This document shows positions 46,783 to 53,839 of a stretch of 64,000 nucleotides of DNA, in pieces. The stretch comes from Mucilaginibacter ginsenosidivorans (GTDB lineage Bacteria; Bacteroidota; Bacteroidia; Sphingobacteriales; Sphingobacteriaceae). The notes under the pieces were generated by a model. The model had not been told where the DNA came from. It worked only from the letters and a program-made list of their open reading frames with translations, and ran no database searches. Numbering within the stretch: the stretch's first letter is position 1; each line of letters starts with the position of its first letter. Location of the stretch: contig NZ_CP042436.1 in assembly GCF_007971025.1 (NCBI RefSeq), positions 2,046,001 through 2,110,000 on the forward strand, written 5' to 3'. A program made the translations under genes and the position numbers.

Positions 46783-47663
46783 AGTCCGCCTATTACCATT
46801 AAGTCAACACCTGTTCTTGTGTTCGGATTGCTGCTTATTAGCCGTTTAGTTTGGATAATTTCCAATTGAAAATCCTTGTATAATTCTAAAATTAAAGGAT
46901 GCTCTGAGTTGGTAAGAATGACAAAACAGCCTTTTGCAACAAGATCTTTAAATACACAAGCCAACTCAATTTGATCCTTTTCATAGAAGAACTCCTTCGT
47001 ATAGCGTTTGAAATCAGAATACTTTCCAACCGGTTGATAAGGAGGATCAAGAAATATAAAGTCACCTTCTTGAGCATGATTTTGTAAAACATCTTTATAA
47101 TCAGAATGATAAATTTCAGTTTGCTGCAGATATATCGATGCGCTAAGAAGTGTCTCTTTGTTCAAAAAAGGTCCATTTTTTTTACCAAAGGGCACATTAA
47201 AATCTCCTTTTTTATTTACTCTAAATAGTCCGTTAAAGCAAGTTTTATTTAAATAAATCAGCCTTGCAGCTCTTTCTAAATTAGATAGCCTGCTGGTATC
47301 TAATGCTCTCGTTTTGTAATAAAAATCTTCAGTATTTTTATAGCCCTCTAAAATTTGAATAAGTTCAAAAACGTTTTCCTTTACTTGTTTATAAGTTATG
47401 ATTAATTCTTCATTAAGGTCTGAAATGATCGATTTTGAATGATTTAGGCTAAAGTATATAGCGCCTCCACCAATGAATGGTTCTATATATTTATTGAATG
47501 ACGGAGGGACGAATTTCTTAATATCATTGGCCATTTGAGATTTACCACCAGCCCATTTTAAAAATGGTTTTTGATCTCCAAATTCTGGAAATAATTTCTT
47601 TTGATTTAGATACGCTTTTTTTAATTGCGGCTGATATTCTACCGGAAATGCAGTATTAATCAT
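46779..47663 (-). CDS. DNA adenine methyltransferase, D12 class (first of two)
   Basis: The 294-aa product has KPFLKWAGGKSQM, the SAM motif YIEPFIGGGAIYF and the catalytic FIFLDPPYQPV, exactly the Dam-family order and length. Recognition region YLNKTCFNGLFRVNKKGDFN is also Dam-like. It would methylate adenine in the host DNA to protect it from the nuclease downstream. The start overlaps the controller stop by 4 bp (ATGA). Confidence 0.92.
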   Translation of the reverse strand: MINTAFPVEYQPQLKKAYLNQKKLFPEFGDQKPFLKWAGGKSQMANDIKKFVPPSFNKYIEPFIGGGAIYFSLNHSKSIISDLNEELIITYKQVKENVFELIQILEGYKNTEDFYYKTRALDTSRLSNLERAARLIYLNKTCFNGLFRVNKKGDFNVPFGKKNGPFLNKETLLSASIYLQQTEIYHSDYKDVLQNHAQEGDFIFLDPPYQPVGKYSDFKRYTKEFFYEKDQIELACVFKDLVAKGCFVILTNSEHPLILELYKDFQLEIIQTKRLISSNPNTRTGVDLMVIGGL

Positions 47664-47986
47664 TTAATTAATTGTTTTGATTGTCGTATATAGGTTATTT
47701 TTTCCTCTGCCACTTTAAAAATGTCGCCCACATCCTCCTCTTCTAAAAGATCATATGCAACTTTATCACTTATAAAAATAATATGTAAGTCTTTTTTACT
47801 GACGTTAAAAATACTAGTGAGTTTATCGATAAGATCATCATTAGCTTTTCGTTCGTTCCTTTCAATCTTACTAAGAGTCGATTGATCGATGTCTAATAAG
47901 GCAGCAAGCTTACGTAAAGGCATTTGATTATCCTCTCGTAATTTTCGTAATATCTCACCAAATGTCAATGTTGCTAATTTGGACAT
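47660..47986 (-). CDS. XRE-family controller of the restriction-modification operon
   Basis: From ATG 47986 the product is 108 aa with an N-terminal helix-turn-helix (FGEILRKLREDNQMPLRKLA, ALLDIDQSTLSKIERNERKA) and a C-terminal helical tail with DLLEEEDVGDIFKVAEEKI. Its place as first gene of the operon and the palindromes just upstream fit a C protein that times expression. The longer frame from 48085 adds a 33-residue non-conserved segment and is rejected. Confidence 0.85.
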   Translation of the reverse strand: MSKLATLTFGEILRKLREDNQMPLRKLAALLDIDQSTLSKIERNERKANDDLIDKLTSIFNVSKKDLHIIFISDKVAYDLLEEEDVGDIFKVAEEKITYIRQSKQLIK

Positions 47987-47994
47987 ATAAACTC

Positions 47995-48043
47995 TTGACA
48001 GGTTTTGTCCAAATGTAAAGCTATTGCTAAATTTAATAGCAAT
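47995..48043 (-). promoter_or_regulatory. Promoter and two palindromes of the restriction-modification operon
   Basis: On the minus strand TACATTTG (48010-48017) is a full match to TAnnTTTG, placing the start site near 48007. Upstream is the palindrome ATTGCTA-N7-TAGCAAT (48023-48043), in the promoter spacer. Downstream is the imperfect palindrome TTGACA/TGTCCAA (47995-48012), overlapping the start site. Such an upstream/downstream pair is usual for controller autoregulation. Confidence 0.65.
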
Positions 48044-48862
48044 AATTGTTAGAAAACTTTTCAACAAATACAATTTTATATACATTCCACGCTATGGCAA
48101 ACTGCTTGCTTGTGGCTTTCCAATTTATTTTAAAGCTGTGAGAGTCCCGTCCGCTAATACACACATGCCATGTCCTTCTATAATTACTAACCATTACTTG
48201 ATAGTCACTACGTTTATTTGTCACGTCCCTTGCTTGACCCTGTCTTTATTCCGCTATTGCTTACCCGTGCTGCCCGTTGCCGTCGTAATTTGGCCTGATG
48301 CTGTCACTCGCTTATTGGCGCTAAGGGTTCCGGCTCTAAATTTGTCACGTTGTTGCCTGGTGCTATATGCTTTTCGTCATTGGTTTAGCGGTGCCGGTGG
48401 TGCACGTCATCATGTTGCCTGTTTTTGTAATGTGGCACCGTTAGCACGGGCCGGCTGAGCCTGCTTATTTGGGCTCGCCTGGTATTGCCGCCTATGCCGG
48501 GCCATCCGCTTATTTATGGTTAACACCTTTGCGATGGAAAATTGCATATTTACCTGATATTCAGTTGTTTAACTGGATATGGCGTTAAAAAAGTGTTAAC
48601 CATGTTAACCCACTTGTTTAGCGGCAGCAGGGCAGCCGGCAACCCCGCCCTTACAACTTTTACAGCTAAACCCACCCCAAACCCTCGCGCCCCGGAAATC
48701 GTAAAAGGGGGTGGTGGTGATTGGTTAACTGGTTAACTGGTTGATGGGTAATGGATGCAAGGCGGCATAAACCGGCGCGCCCCGTTCCACAAATCACAAA
48801 TTAACAAATCACTAATTAACTTAACCATCAATAACTATATTAGCACCACACTAAACACCCGC
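48044..48862. other. Gene-free stretch after the restriction-modification operon
   Basis: About 800 bp without a credible gene. Most of it (48150-48500) is T- and C-biased on the plus strand with recurring words such as CGCTTATTGG, TTGCCTGGTGC and GCTTATTTGGGC; ACGTGACAAAT occurs twice on the minus strand. ATGGTTAACAC (48516-48526) and GTGTTAACCAT (48593-48603) form an exact inverted repeat around 66 bases. A 144-codon frame at 48024-48458 has no protein-like character. Confidence 0.6.
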
Positions 48863-49456
48863 ATGAAAAAAGGACGGCTTGAAGCCTTCAGCGACGGCGT
48901 AATTGCCATCATCATCACCATTATGGTGCTCGAGCTTAAGGTGCCTACCGGCATCTACGGCGACGATTGGCGCGCCATAGTGGCCATGGCCCCCACCTTT
49001 CTTACCTATGCGCTCAGCTTCGTATACGTGGGCATCTACTGGAACAACCACCACCACATGTTCTACCTGGTGGATAGCATTACCGGCAGCGCCCTGTGGG
49101 CCAACTTAAATTTGCTGTTCTGGCTGTCGCTGATGCCCTTCGCCACCGGCTGGATGGGCGAAAACCACTTTTCCAAATGGCCCGTGGTGGGTTACGGCGT
49201 GGTGCTCATCATGTGCGCCGTATCGTACACCATACTCGCCTACACGCTAACCCGGCACCACCGTAACGATTCGGCCCTGGCCCTTGCCCTCGGCCGCGAC
49301 TGGAAAGGCAAAGGCTCGCTCGCCCTGTATGTTATTGCTGTGGCGGTCGCCTTTTTTCAACCCTATATCGCCCTCGGCATCTACACCATCGTCGCCATCA
49401 TCTGGTTCATCCCCGACCGGCGCATCGAAAAACGGGTGCATCAGCACAGCGAGTAG
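48863..49456 (+). CDS. TMEM175-family (DUF1211) membrane protein
   Basis: From ATG 48863 the product is 197 aa with six membrane segments. The family signature is present at the N-terminus: RLEAFSDGVIAIIITIMVLE, with the conserved FSD. Bacterial TMEM175 proteins form potassium-selective channels; here there is a single six-helix unit, so the channel would be a tetramer. The longer frame from 48755 adds an unconserved segment. It follows the gene-free stretch and is not in an operon. Confidence 0.88.
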   Translation: MKKGRLEAFSDGVIAIIITIMVLELKVPTGIYGDDWRAIVAMAPTFLTYALSFVYVGIYWNNHHHMFYLVDSITGSALWANLNLLFWLSLMPFATGWMGENHFSKWPVVGYGVVLIMCAVSYTILAYTLTRHHRNDSALALALGRDWKGKGSLALYVIAVAVAFFQPYIALGIYTIVAIIWFIPDRRIEKRVHQHSE

Positions 49457-50057
49457 CAGATTTTTGTTGTAAAGTTTAAAGTTGGAAGGTTGTAAAGTTA
49501 AGGCCCCCAATGCCCGGTGACTAAAACAATGGGCGTTCCCCGCTTTGCTGCTGCCGCCGCCACTGCCCCTGCCACTCAGCAAACCGGGTCGCGCCGTACG
49601 CTCATACTGCACACGGCCTTAGTCGCAAGCCGGTATCCGCTGCCGTCGCTAACGCAGGCTTTTCAACTAAATAAAGCCCCCTCTCGTTTGGAGAGAACCG
49701 GGGGGGAGGCTACATGGTCAGCGTTCCGCAAATCGCCTGAACACGATTAAAATGTTAATGATTCCCCTGGATTACCGGCAGCGTTTTTGGTTCCTTCTGT
49801 CACGACAAAAGTAACCAGGCCCACGCGTCCATTGAGCGGGTAGAATTATCTCATCAAACCCCACCGCTATGGCCCTAATCCAACCCCCTAAAAAATATTT
49901 AATAATAAAACCCGTTTAGCTTAACTATCCCATACTTCGCCACGTAGAAAGTTAATATTAACCGCCAAATTTCTAATCATTTTCTAACCTGGATTTTAAA
50001 CTGAATTTATAATTAATAGGTAAACTTGTGCATAAACATAATACCCCTTGTAATAAC
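49457..50057. other. Repeat-rich spacer
   Basis: No gene seen. It starts with a TAAAGTTTAAAGTTGGAAG low-complexity tract, then a complex element from about 49528 (GGGCGTTCCCC) to 49660 (GCTGCCGTCGCTAACGCAGGC in pieces), of the kind widespread in Bacteroidota spacers. A diverged family A palindrome follows at 49676-49711. The remaining 350 bp are unremarkable. Confidence 0.55.
49676..49711. repeat. Diverged family A repeat
   Basis: GCCCCCTCTCGTTTGGAGAG followed by AACCGGGGGGGAGGC; compare 25-57 and 2135-2168. Confidence 0.5.
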
Positions 50058-50912
50058 ATGACGAAAACTATTTTCAGCGTGCACGCCCCTAAAACGCTGA
50101 TCCTTGTTCTCCTGGTATTTACGCAGTTTTACTGCAACGCACAATCAACCCCGCTGCCCAACGGCTTCGCCCATAACGACTACCGCCACAAGCGCCCGCT
50201 GTTTGATGCGCTCGAAAACGGCTTTACCAATATCGAGGCCGATATATTCCTGCGCGATACCACGCTGATAGTGGCGCATGCGCTCCCGCAATTCAAAAGC
50301 CATCGGCGAAATTTAGAACGACTTTACCTTAAACCCCTGCACGACCGTGTGCTGGCCAACAACGGCCGCGTATACGCTGACTACGCCCGCCCCGTCATCC
50401 TGATGATCGATATCAAAACCGGCAGCGACGACACCTACCGCGCCCTGGCCCGCGTGCTGGATAAATACCGCGACATGCTCACCAGTTACGAAGACGGCGA
50501 TATGCATTATGGCGCCGTTACCGTCGTGCTTTCGGGCCACAAGCCTTATAAAATGCTCGAGGGACAAACCACCCGCCTGGCCTTTATCGACGAGGACCTG
50601 CGCCGCGTCGCCCGCGACTCGTCGGCGGTAAACAGTGATGTCTTTACGATGGCCAGTTGCAAATATTCGCGCATGCTCAGCTGGGATGGCAAAGGCCCCA
50701 TGCCTATGCTTCAGCGCGAACGCCTGCTCAGGTTTGTAGGTATGGCGCACCGCATGGGTAGCAAAGTACGCCTATGGGCCTCGCCCGACCGCCAGGTGGT
50801 GTGGGACGAACTCCTCAAATGCGGCGTCGATCTCATCAATACCGACCACCTGGTAACGCTCAGAAATTACCTCGCCAAAAACCAGGTTACCCTCGCCAAA
50901 GCCGACCTTTAA
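50058..50912 (+). CDS. PI-PLC/GDPD-like phosphodiesterase domain protein
   Basis: From ATG 50058 the product is 284 aa with a signal peptide (TKTIFS...QFYCNA-QST). The mature part starts NGFAHNDYRHKRPLFDALEN followed by GFTNIEADIFLRD, the opening of a TIM barrel of the PI-PLC/GDPD superfamily with the His/Glu-x-Asp metal ligands. Later VILMIDIKTG and VRLWASPDRQVVWDELL and GVDLINTDHL fit the C-terminal strands. The related family in fungi is AIM6. Substrate unknown; export suggests phosphodiester scavenging. It stands alone. Confidence 0.8.
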   Translation: MTKTIFSVHAPKTLILVLLVFTQFYCNAQSTPLPNGFAHNDYRHKRPLFDALENGFTNIEADIFLRDTTLIVAHALPQFKSHRRNLERLYLKPLHDRVLANNGRVYADYARPVILMIDIKTGSDDTYRALARVLDKYRDMLTSYEDGDMHYGAVTVVLSGHKPYKMLEGQTTRLAFIDEDLRRVARDSSAVNSDVFTMASCKYSRMLSWDGKGPMPMLQRERLLRFVGMAHRMGSKVRLWASPDRQVVWDELLKCGVDLINTDHLVTLRNYLAKNQVTLAKADL

Positions 50913-51019
50913 AACGGTAAAAAAAATATTTTTTTCTTTGTAAAAAAGTAAAACTTTTATTTTCTATAATTGTCTATTAATCACTACATCTACGAAAATC
51001 AATTAAATTAAATTAGGGG

Positions 51020-51050
51020 AATAGCCGGTCGCAAGCCGGCTATTTTTTTT
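51020..51050 (+). terminator. Rho-independent terminator
   Basis: ATAGCCGG-TCGCAA-GCCGGCTAT with eight Ts after it. It is 108 bp past the stop of the preceding gene, an unusually long distance. Confidence 0.88.
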
Positions 51051-51208
51051 ACGCTATTTTTCGATACAAAAAATCGGTATCCAAATCAACTTAGTCCAAC
51101 GCAATCAACTAATTTATATTCAAAATAAATTGCGATTTGTAATTGGCTACGGCACTTATTCTTACATAGGTTGCCTACCTTCGGGGAAAGTACTAAATCA
51201 CGCCCGCT

Positions 51209-52525
51209 ATGGATGATTTTCTCGCCGCCAGGTCGCAAATGGCGCTTTCGTTAGGGTTCCACATCGTGTTTTCGTGCATCGGCATGGTGATGCCCTTTTT
51301 TATGGCGATAGCGCACTGGTACTGGCTTAAAACCAAAGATCCTGTTTACAAAAACATCACCAAAGCATGGAGCAAGGGTGTAGCTATATTTTTCGCCACG
51401 GGTGCGGTATCGGGTACGGTGCTGTCGTTCGAGTTGGGGCTGCTTTGGCCCGCATTTATGAAACACGCCGGCCCCATCTTCGGCATGCCGTTCTCGCTCG
51501 AAGGGACAGCCTTCTTTATCGAAGCTATTGCGCTTGGATTTTTCCTGTACGGATGGGAGCGCTTCAACCCCTGGTTCCACTGGTTTACAGGGCTTATAGT
51601 GGGTATAAGCGGCATTGTGTCGGGTATCCTGGTGGTGTCGGCCAATAGCTGGATGAACAGTCCCTCGGGTTTCGATTATGTGAACGGGCAATACCTGCAC
51701 ATCGACCCCATTAAAGCGATGTTCAACGAAGCCTGGTTCCAGCAGGCGCTGCACATGTCCATCGCAGCGTTCGCGGCAACAGGTTTTGCAGTTGCAGGCG
51801 TCCATGCGCTGATGATCGTCCGCAAAAAGAATCCCAGGTTTCATTACATGGCCTTTCGCATCGCAATTGTGTTCGGTGCGGTGGCGGCCATACTACAGCC
51901 TTTAAGCGGCGATATATCTGCTAAAGACGTCGCCAAAAGACAGCCGGCAAAGCTCGCCGCTATGGAGGCCCATTTCAAAACAGAAAAATTTGCCCCGCTC
52001 ATCATTGGCGGCATACCCGATACGGCGACGAAAGAAGTCAATTACGCCATCAGAATTCCCGGCATGCTCAGCTTTATGACCTACGAAGATTTCAACGCCG
52101 AAGTAAAGGGCCTGGACCAAATACCCGCAAAAAATCAGCCGCCTGTAGCGGTCACGCACTATGCCTTCCAAATTATGGTGGGCCTGGGTATGGCTATGCT
52201 GGCCCTGTCGCTGTTGTATTTTACCGCTTTGATCAAAAAGAAAAAATGGTTTGGCAAGGCCTGGTTTCTGAAGCTGTTTGTAGCAGCAACGCCTTTAGGC
52301 TTTATCGCCGTGGAAGCCGGCTGGACGGTAACGGAAGTGGGCCGCCAGCCATGGATTATACAAGGCATTATGCGCACTGCCGATGCGGTAACGCCCATGC
52401 CGGGTATAGCGTATTCGTTTTACATTTTCACAGCTGTATATATTTCATTAAGCCTGGTGGTTACGTTTATGCTGTATCGTCAGATAAAAATGGTACCGAA
52501 AATGTACGATGTTGCGCCTCACTAA
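51209..52525 (+). CDS. cydA: Cytochrome bd quinol oxidase subunit I
   Basis: The 438-aa product has about nine membrane helices. Heme ligands are placed as in CydA: H18 in LGFHIVFSCIGM (heme b595), H near 184 in QALHMSIAAF and M near 391 in QGIMRT after GRQPWII. The loop between helices 6 and 7 is short, so this is the short-Q-loop (Cio-type) form. The enzyme oxidises quinol and reduces oxygen with high affinity without pumping protons. cydB follows after 99 bp occupied by a palindromic repeat. No cydX-like small gene was noticed. Confidence 0.95.
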   Translation: MDDFLAARSQMALSLGFHIVFSCIGMVMPFFMAIAHWYWLKTKDPVYKNITKAWSKGVAIFFATGAVSGTVLSFELGLLWPAFMKHAGPIFGMPFSLEGTAFFIEAIALGFFLYGWERFNPWFHWFTGLIVGISGIVSGILVVSANSWMNSPSGFDYVNGQYLHIDPIKAMFNEAWFQQALHMSIAAFAATGFAVAGVHALMIVRKKNPRFHYMAFRIAIVFGAVAAILQPLSGDISAKDVAKRQPAKLAAMEAHFKTEKFAPLIIGGIPDTATKEVNYAIRIPGMLSFMTYEDFNAEVKGLDQIPAKNQPPVAVTHYAFQIMVGLGMAMLALSLLYFTALIKKKKWFGKAWFLKLFVAATPLGFIAVEAGWTVTEVGRQPWIIQGIMRTADAVTPMPGIAYSFYIFTAVYISLSLVVTFMLYRQIKMVPKMYDVAPH

Positions 52526-52607
52526 CCCAACCCTCTTTACCGCTCGCGGTAGAGAGGGTCGACGAGCGAAGCGATGTCGGGGTGAGTCAACTAATAAAAC
52601 GATAGTC
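52526..52607. repeat. Palindromic repeat, family B, between cydA and cydB
   Basis: ACCCTCTTTACCGC-TC-GCGGTAGAGAGGGT is almost perfectly self-complementary and is followed by CGACGAGCGAAGCGATGTCG and GGGTGAGTCAACTAATAAAA. A second copy is at 56648-56727. Confidence 0.8.
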
Positions 52608-52624
52608 TTAATACTAAACAAAAA

Positions 52625-53641
52625 ATGCTCTACGTCGTCATCACATATCTCTGGTTAGCGCTGCTGCTCTACCTCCTTTTGGGCGGGGCCGACTTTGGCG
52701 CGGGCATTATCGAGCTTTTTACTTCCGAAGATAATAAGGCCAAAACCCGGCGTATCAGTTACGAGGCCATCGGCCCGGTTTGGGAAGCTAATCACATGTG
52801 GCTCATTATTGCTATAGTGATCCTGTTTGTCGGGTTCCCGGATATTTATTCTACCATGTCCGTCCACCTGCATATTCCGCTGGCTATTATGCTATTGGGT
52901 ATCATCGCCCGGGGCACAGCCTTTGCTTTCCGTAATTACGATGCCGTGGTTGATAACATGCAGAAGGTTTACAACAAGATATTCGTGTACTCCAGCTTTG
53001 TCACGCCCTTGTTCCTGGGCATCATTGCCGGCAGCGCGGTATCCGGGCAAATCGATACGCATGCCACTACATTCGTATCAGCCTATATTGATAGCTGGCT
53101 CAACTGGTTCTCGGTGTCCATCGGCTTTTTTACGGTGTCGCTTTGCGGTTTTATCGCGGCCATCTACCTTATCGGCGAGGCCACGGATGTGGAAGAGCGC
53201 CGCAGGTTTGTGCGTAAGGCTATGCAAATGAATGTTGCTGCCGTAATATCCGGCTCCCTGGTTTTCGTTTCGGCAATTGCAGATGGCATACCGCTGGTCG
53301 ATTGGGTTTTCGGCAACCCCATAGGCATTGCTGCCGTTACGGCCGCTATTATATCCCTTATCGTTTTATGGAGAATGATCCATAACGGCCGCGCCCGAAC
53401 CCTGCGCCTGCTGGCCGGGTTCCAGATCACCATGGTACTCATCACGGTAACTTATAAACACTACCCCAATATTGTGATACTTAAAGGCGGCGGCTACCTG
53501 TCCCTCATCGCTAACAAAAGTGCCGATAAATCTATCGAGACCCTCGCGCTGGCCCTGCTCATCGGCAGTCTTTTTATTTTACCGGCGCTGGTTTATTTGA
53601 TCTATAGCTTTCAAAAGAGGGGAGTGGAGGATCATCGATAA
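52625..53641 (+). CDS. cydB: Cytochrome bd quinol oxidase subunit II
   Basis: The 338-aa product has eight or nine membrane helices and the family start LLLYLLLGGADFGAGIIELF, followed by EAIGPVWEANHMWLI and RGTAFAFRNY. It pairs with CydA to form the bd oxidase. Length is normal. It is 99 bp downstream of cydA on the same strand; a family B repeat in the gap could stabilise the upstream message or tune the ratio of the two subunits. Confidence 0.95.
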   Translation: MLYVVITYLWLALLLYLLLGGADFGAGIIELFTSEDNKAKTRRISYEAIGPVWEANHMWLIIAIVILFVGFPDIYSTMSVHLHIPLAIMLLGIIARGTAFAFRNYDAVVDNMQKVYNKIFVYSSFVTPLFLGIIAGSAVSGQIDTHATTFVSAYIDSWLNWFSVSIGFFTVSLCGFIAAIYLIGEATDVEERRRFVRKAMQMNVAAVISGSLVFVSAIADGIPLVDWVFGNPIGIAAVTAAIISLIVLWRMIHNGRARTLRLLAGFQITMVLITVTYKHYPNIVILKGGGYLSLIANKSADKSIETLALALLIGSLFILPALVYLIYSFQKRGVEDHR

Positions 53642-53839
53642 AAAATAAACAACCATTTTTATTGCTTGTGGTTGGGGCACTAACATTGTCCATGCTCCTA
53701 TAGGCAATCACCAACAGTCCGTTCAAAATAAAAACCCCATTTCACCATAGCTATTCTGTTCCGATTTATTTAGATTTGGTTCTCATGCGCTTCCGTTGAC
53801 TGTGTCCTCACCGGTAACCAGAACGATAACCTATAAATA

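Noticed and set aside
48024..48458. 144-codon plus-strand frame
   Set aside because: No signal peptide, no regular membrane pattern, unusual residue mix and no start-site support; treated as gene-free DNA.
49517..49750. 77-codon frame after the TMEM175-like gene
   Set aside because: It is made of the composite repeat and the family A palindrome.
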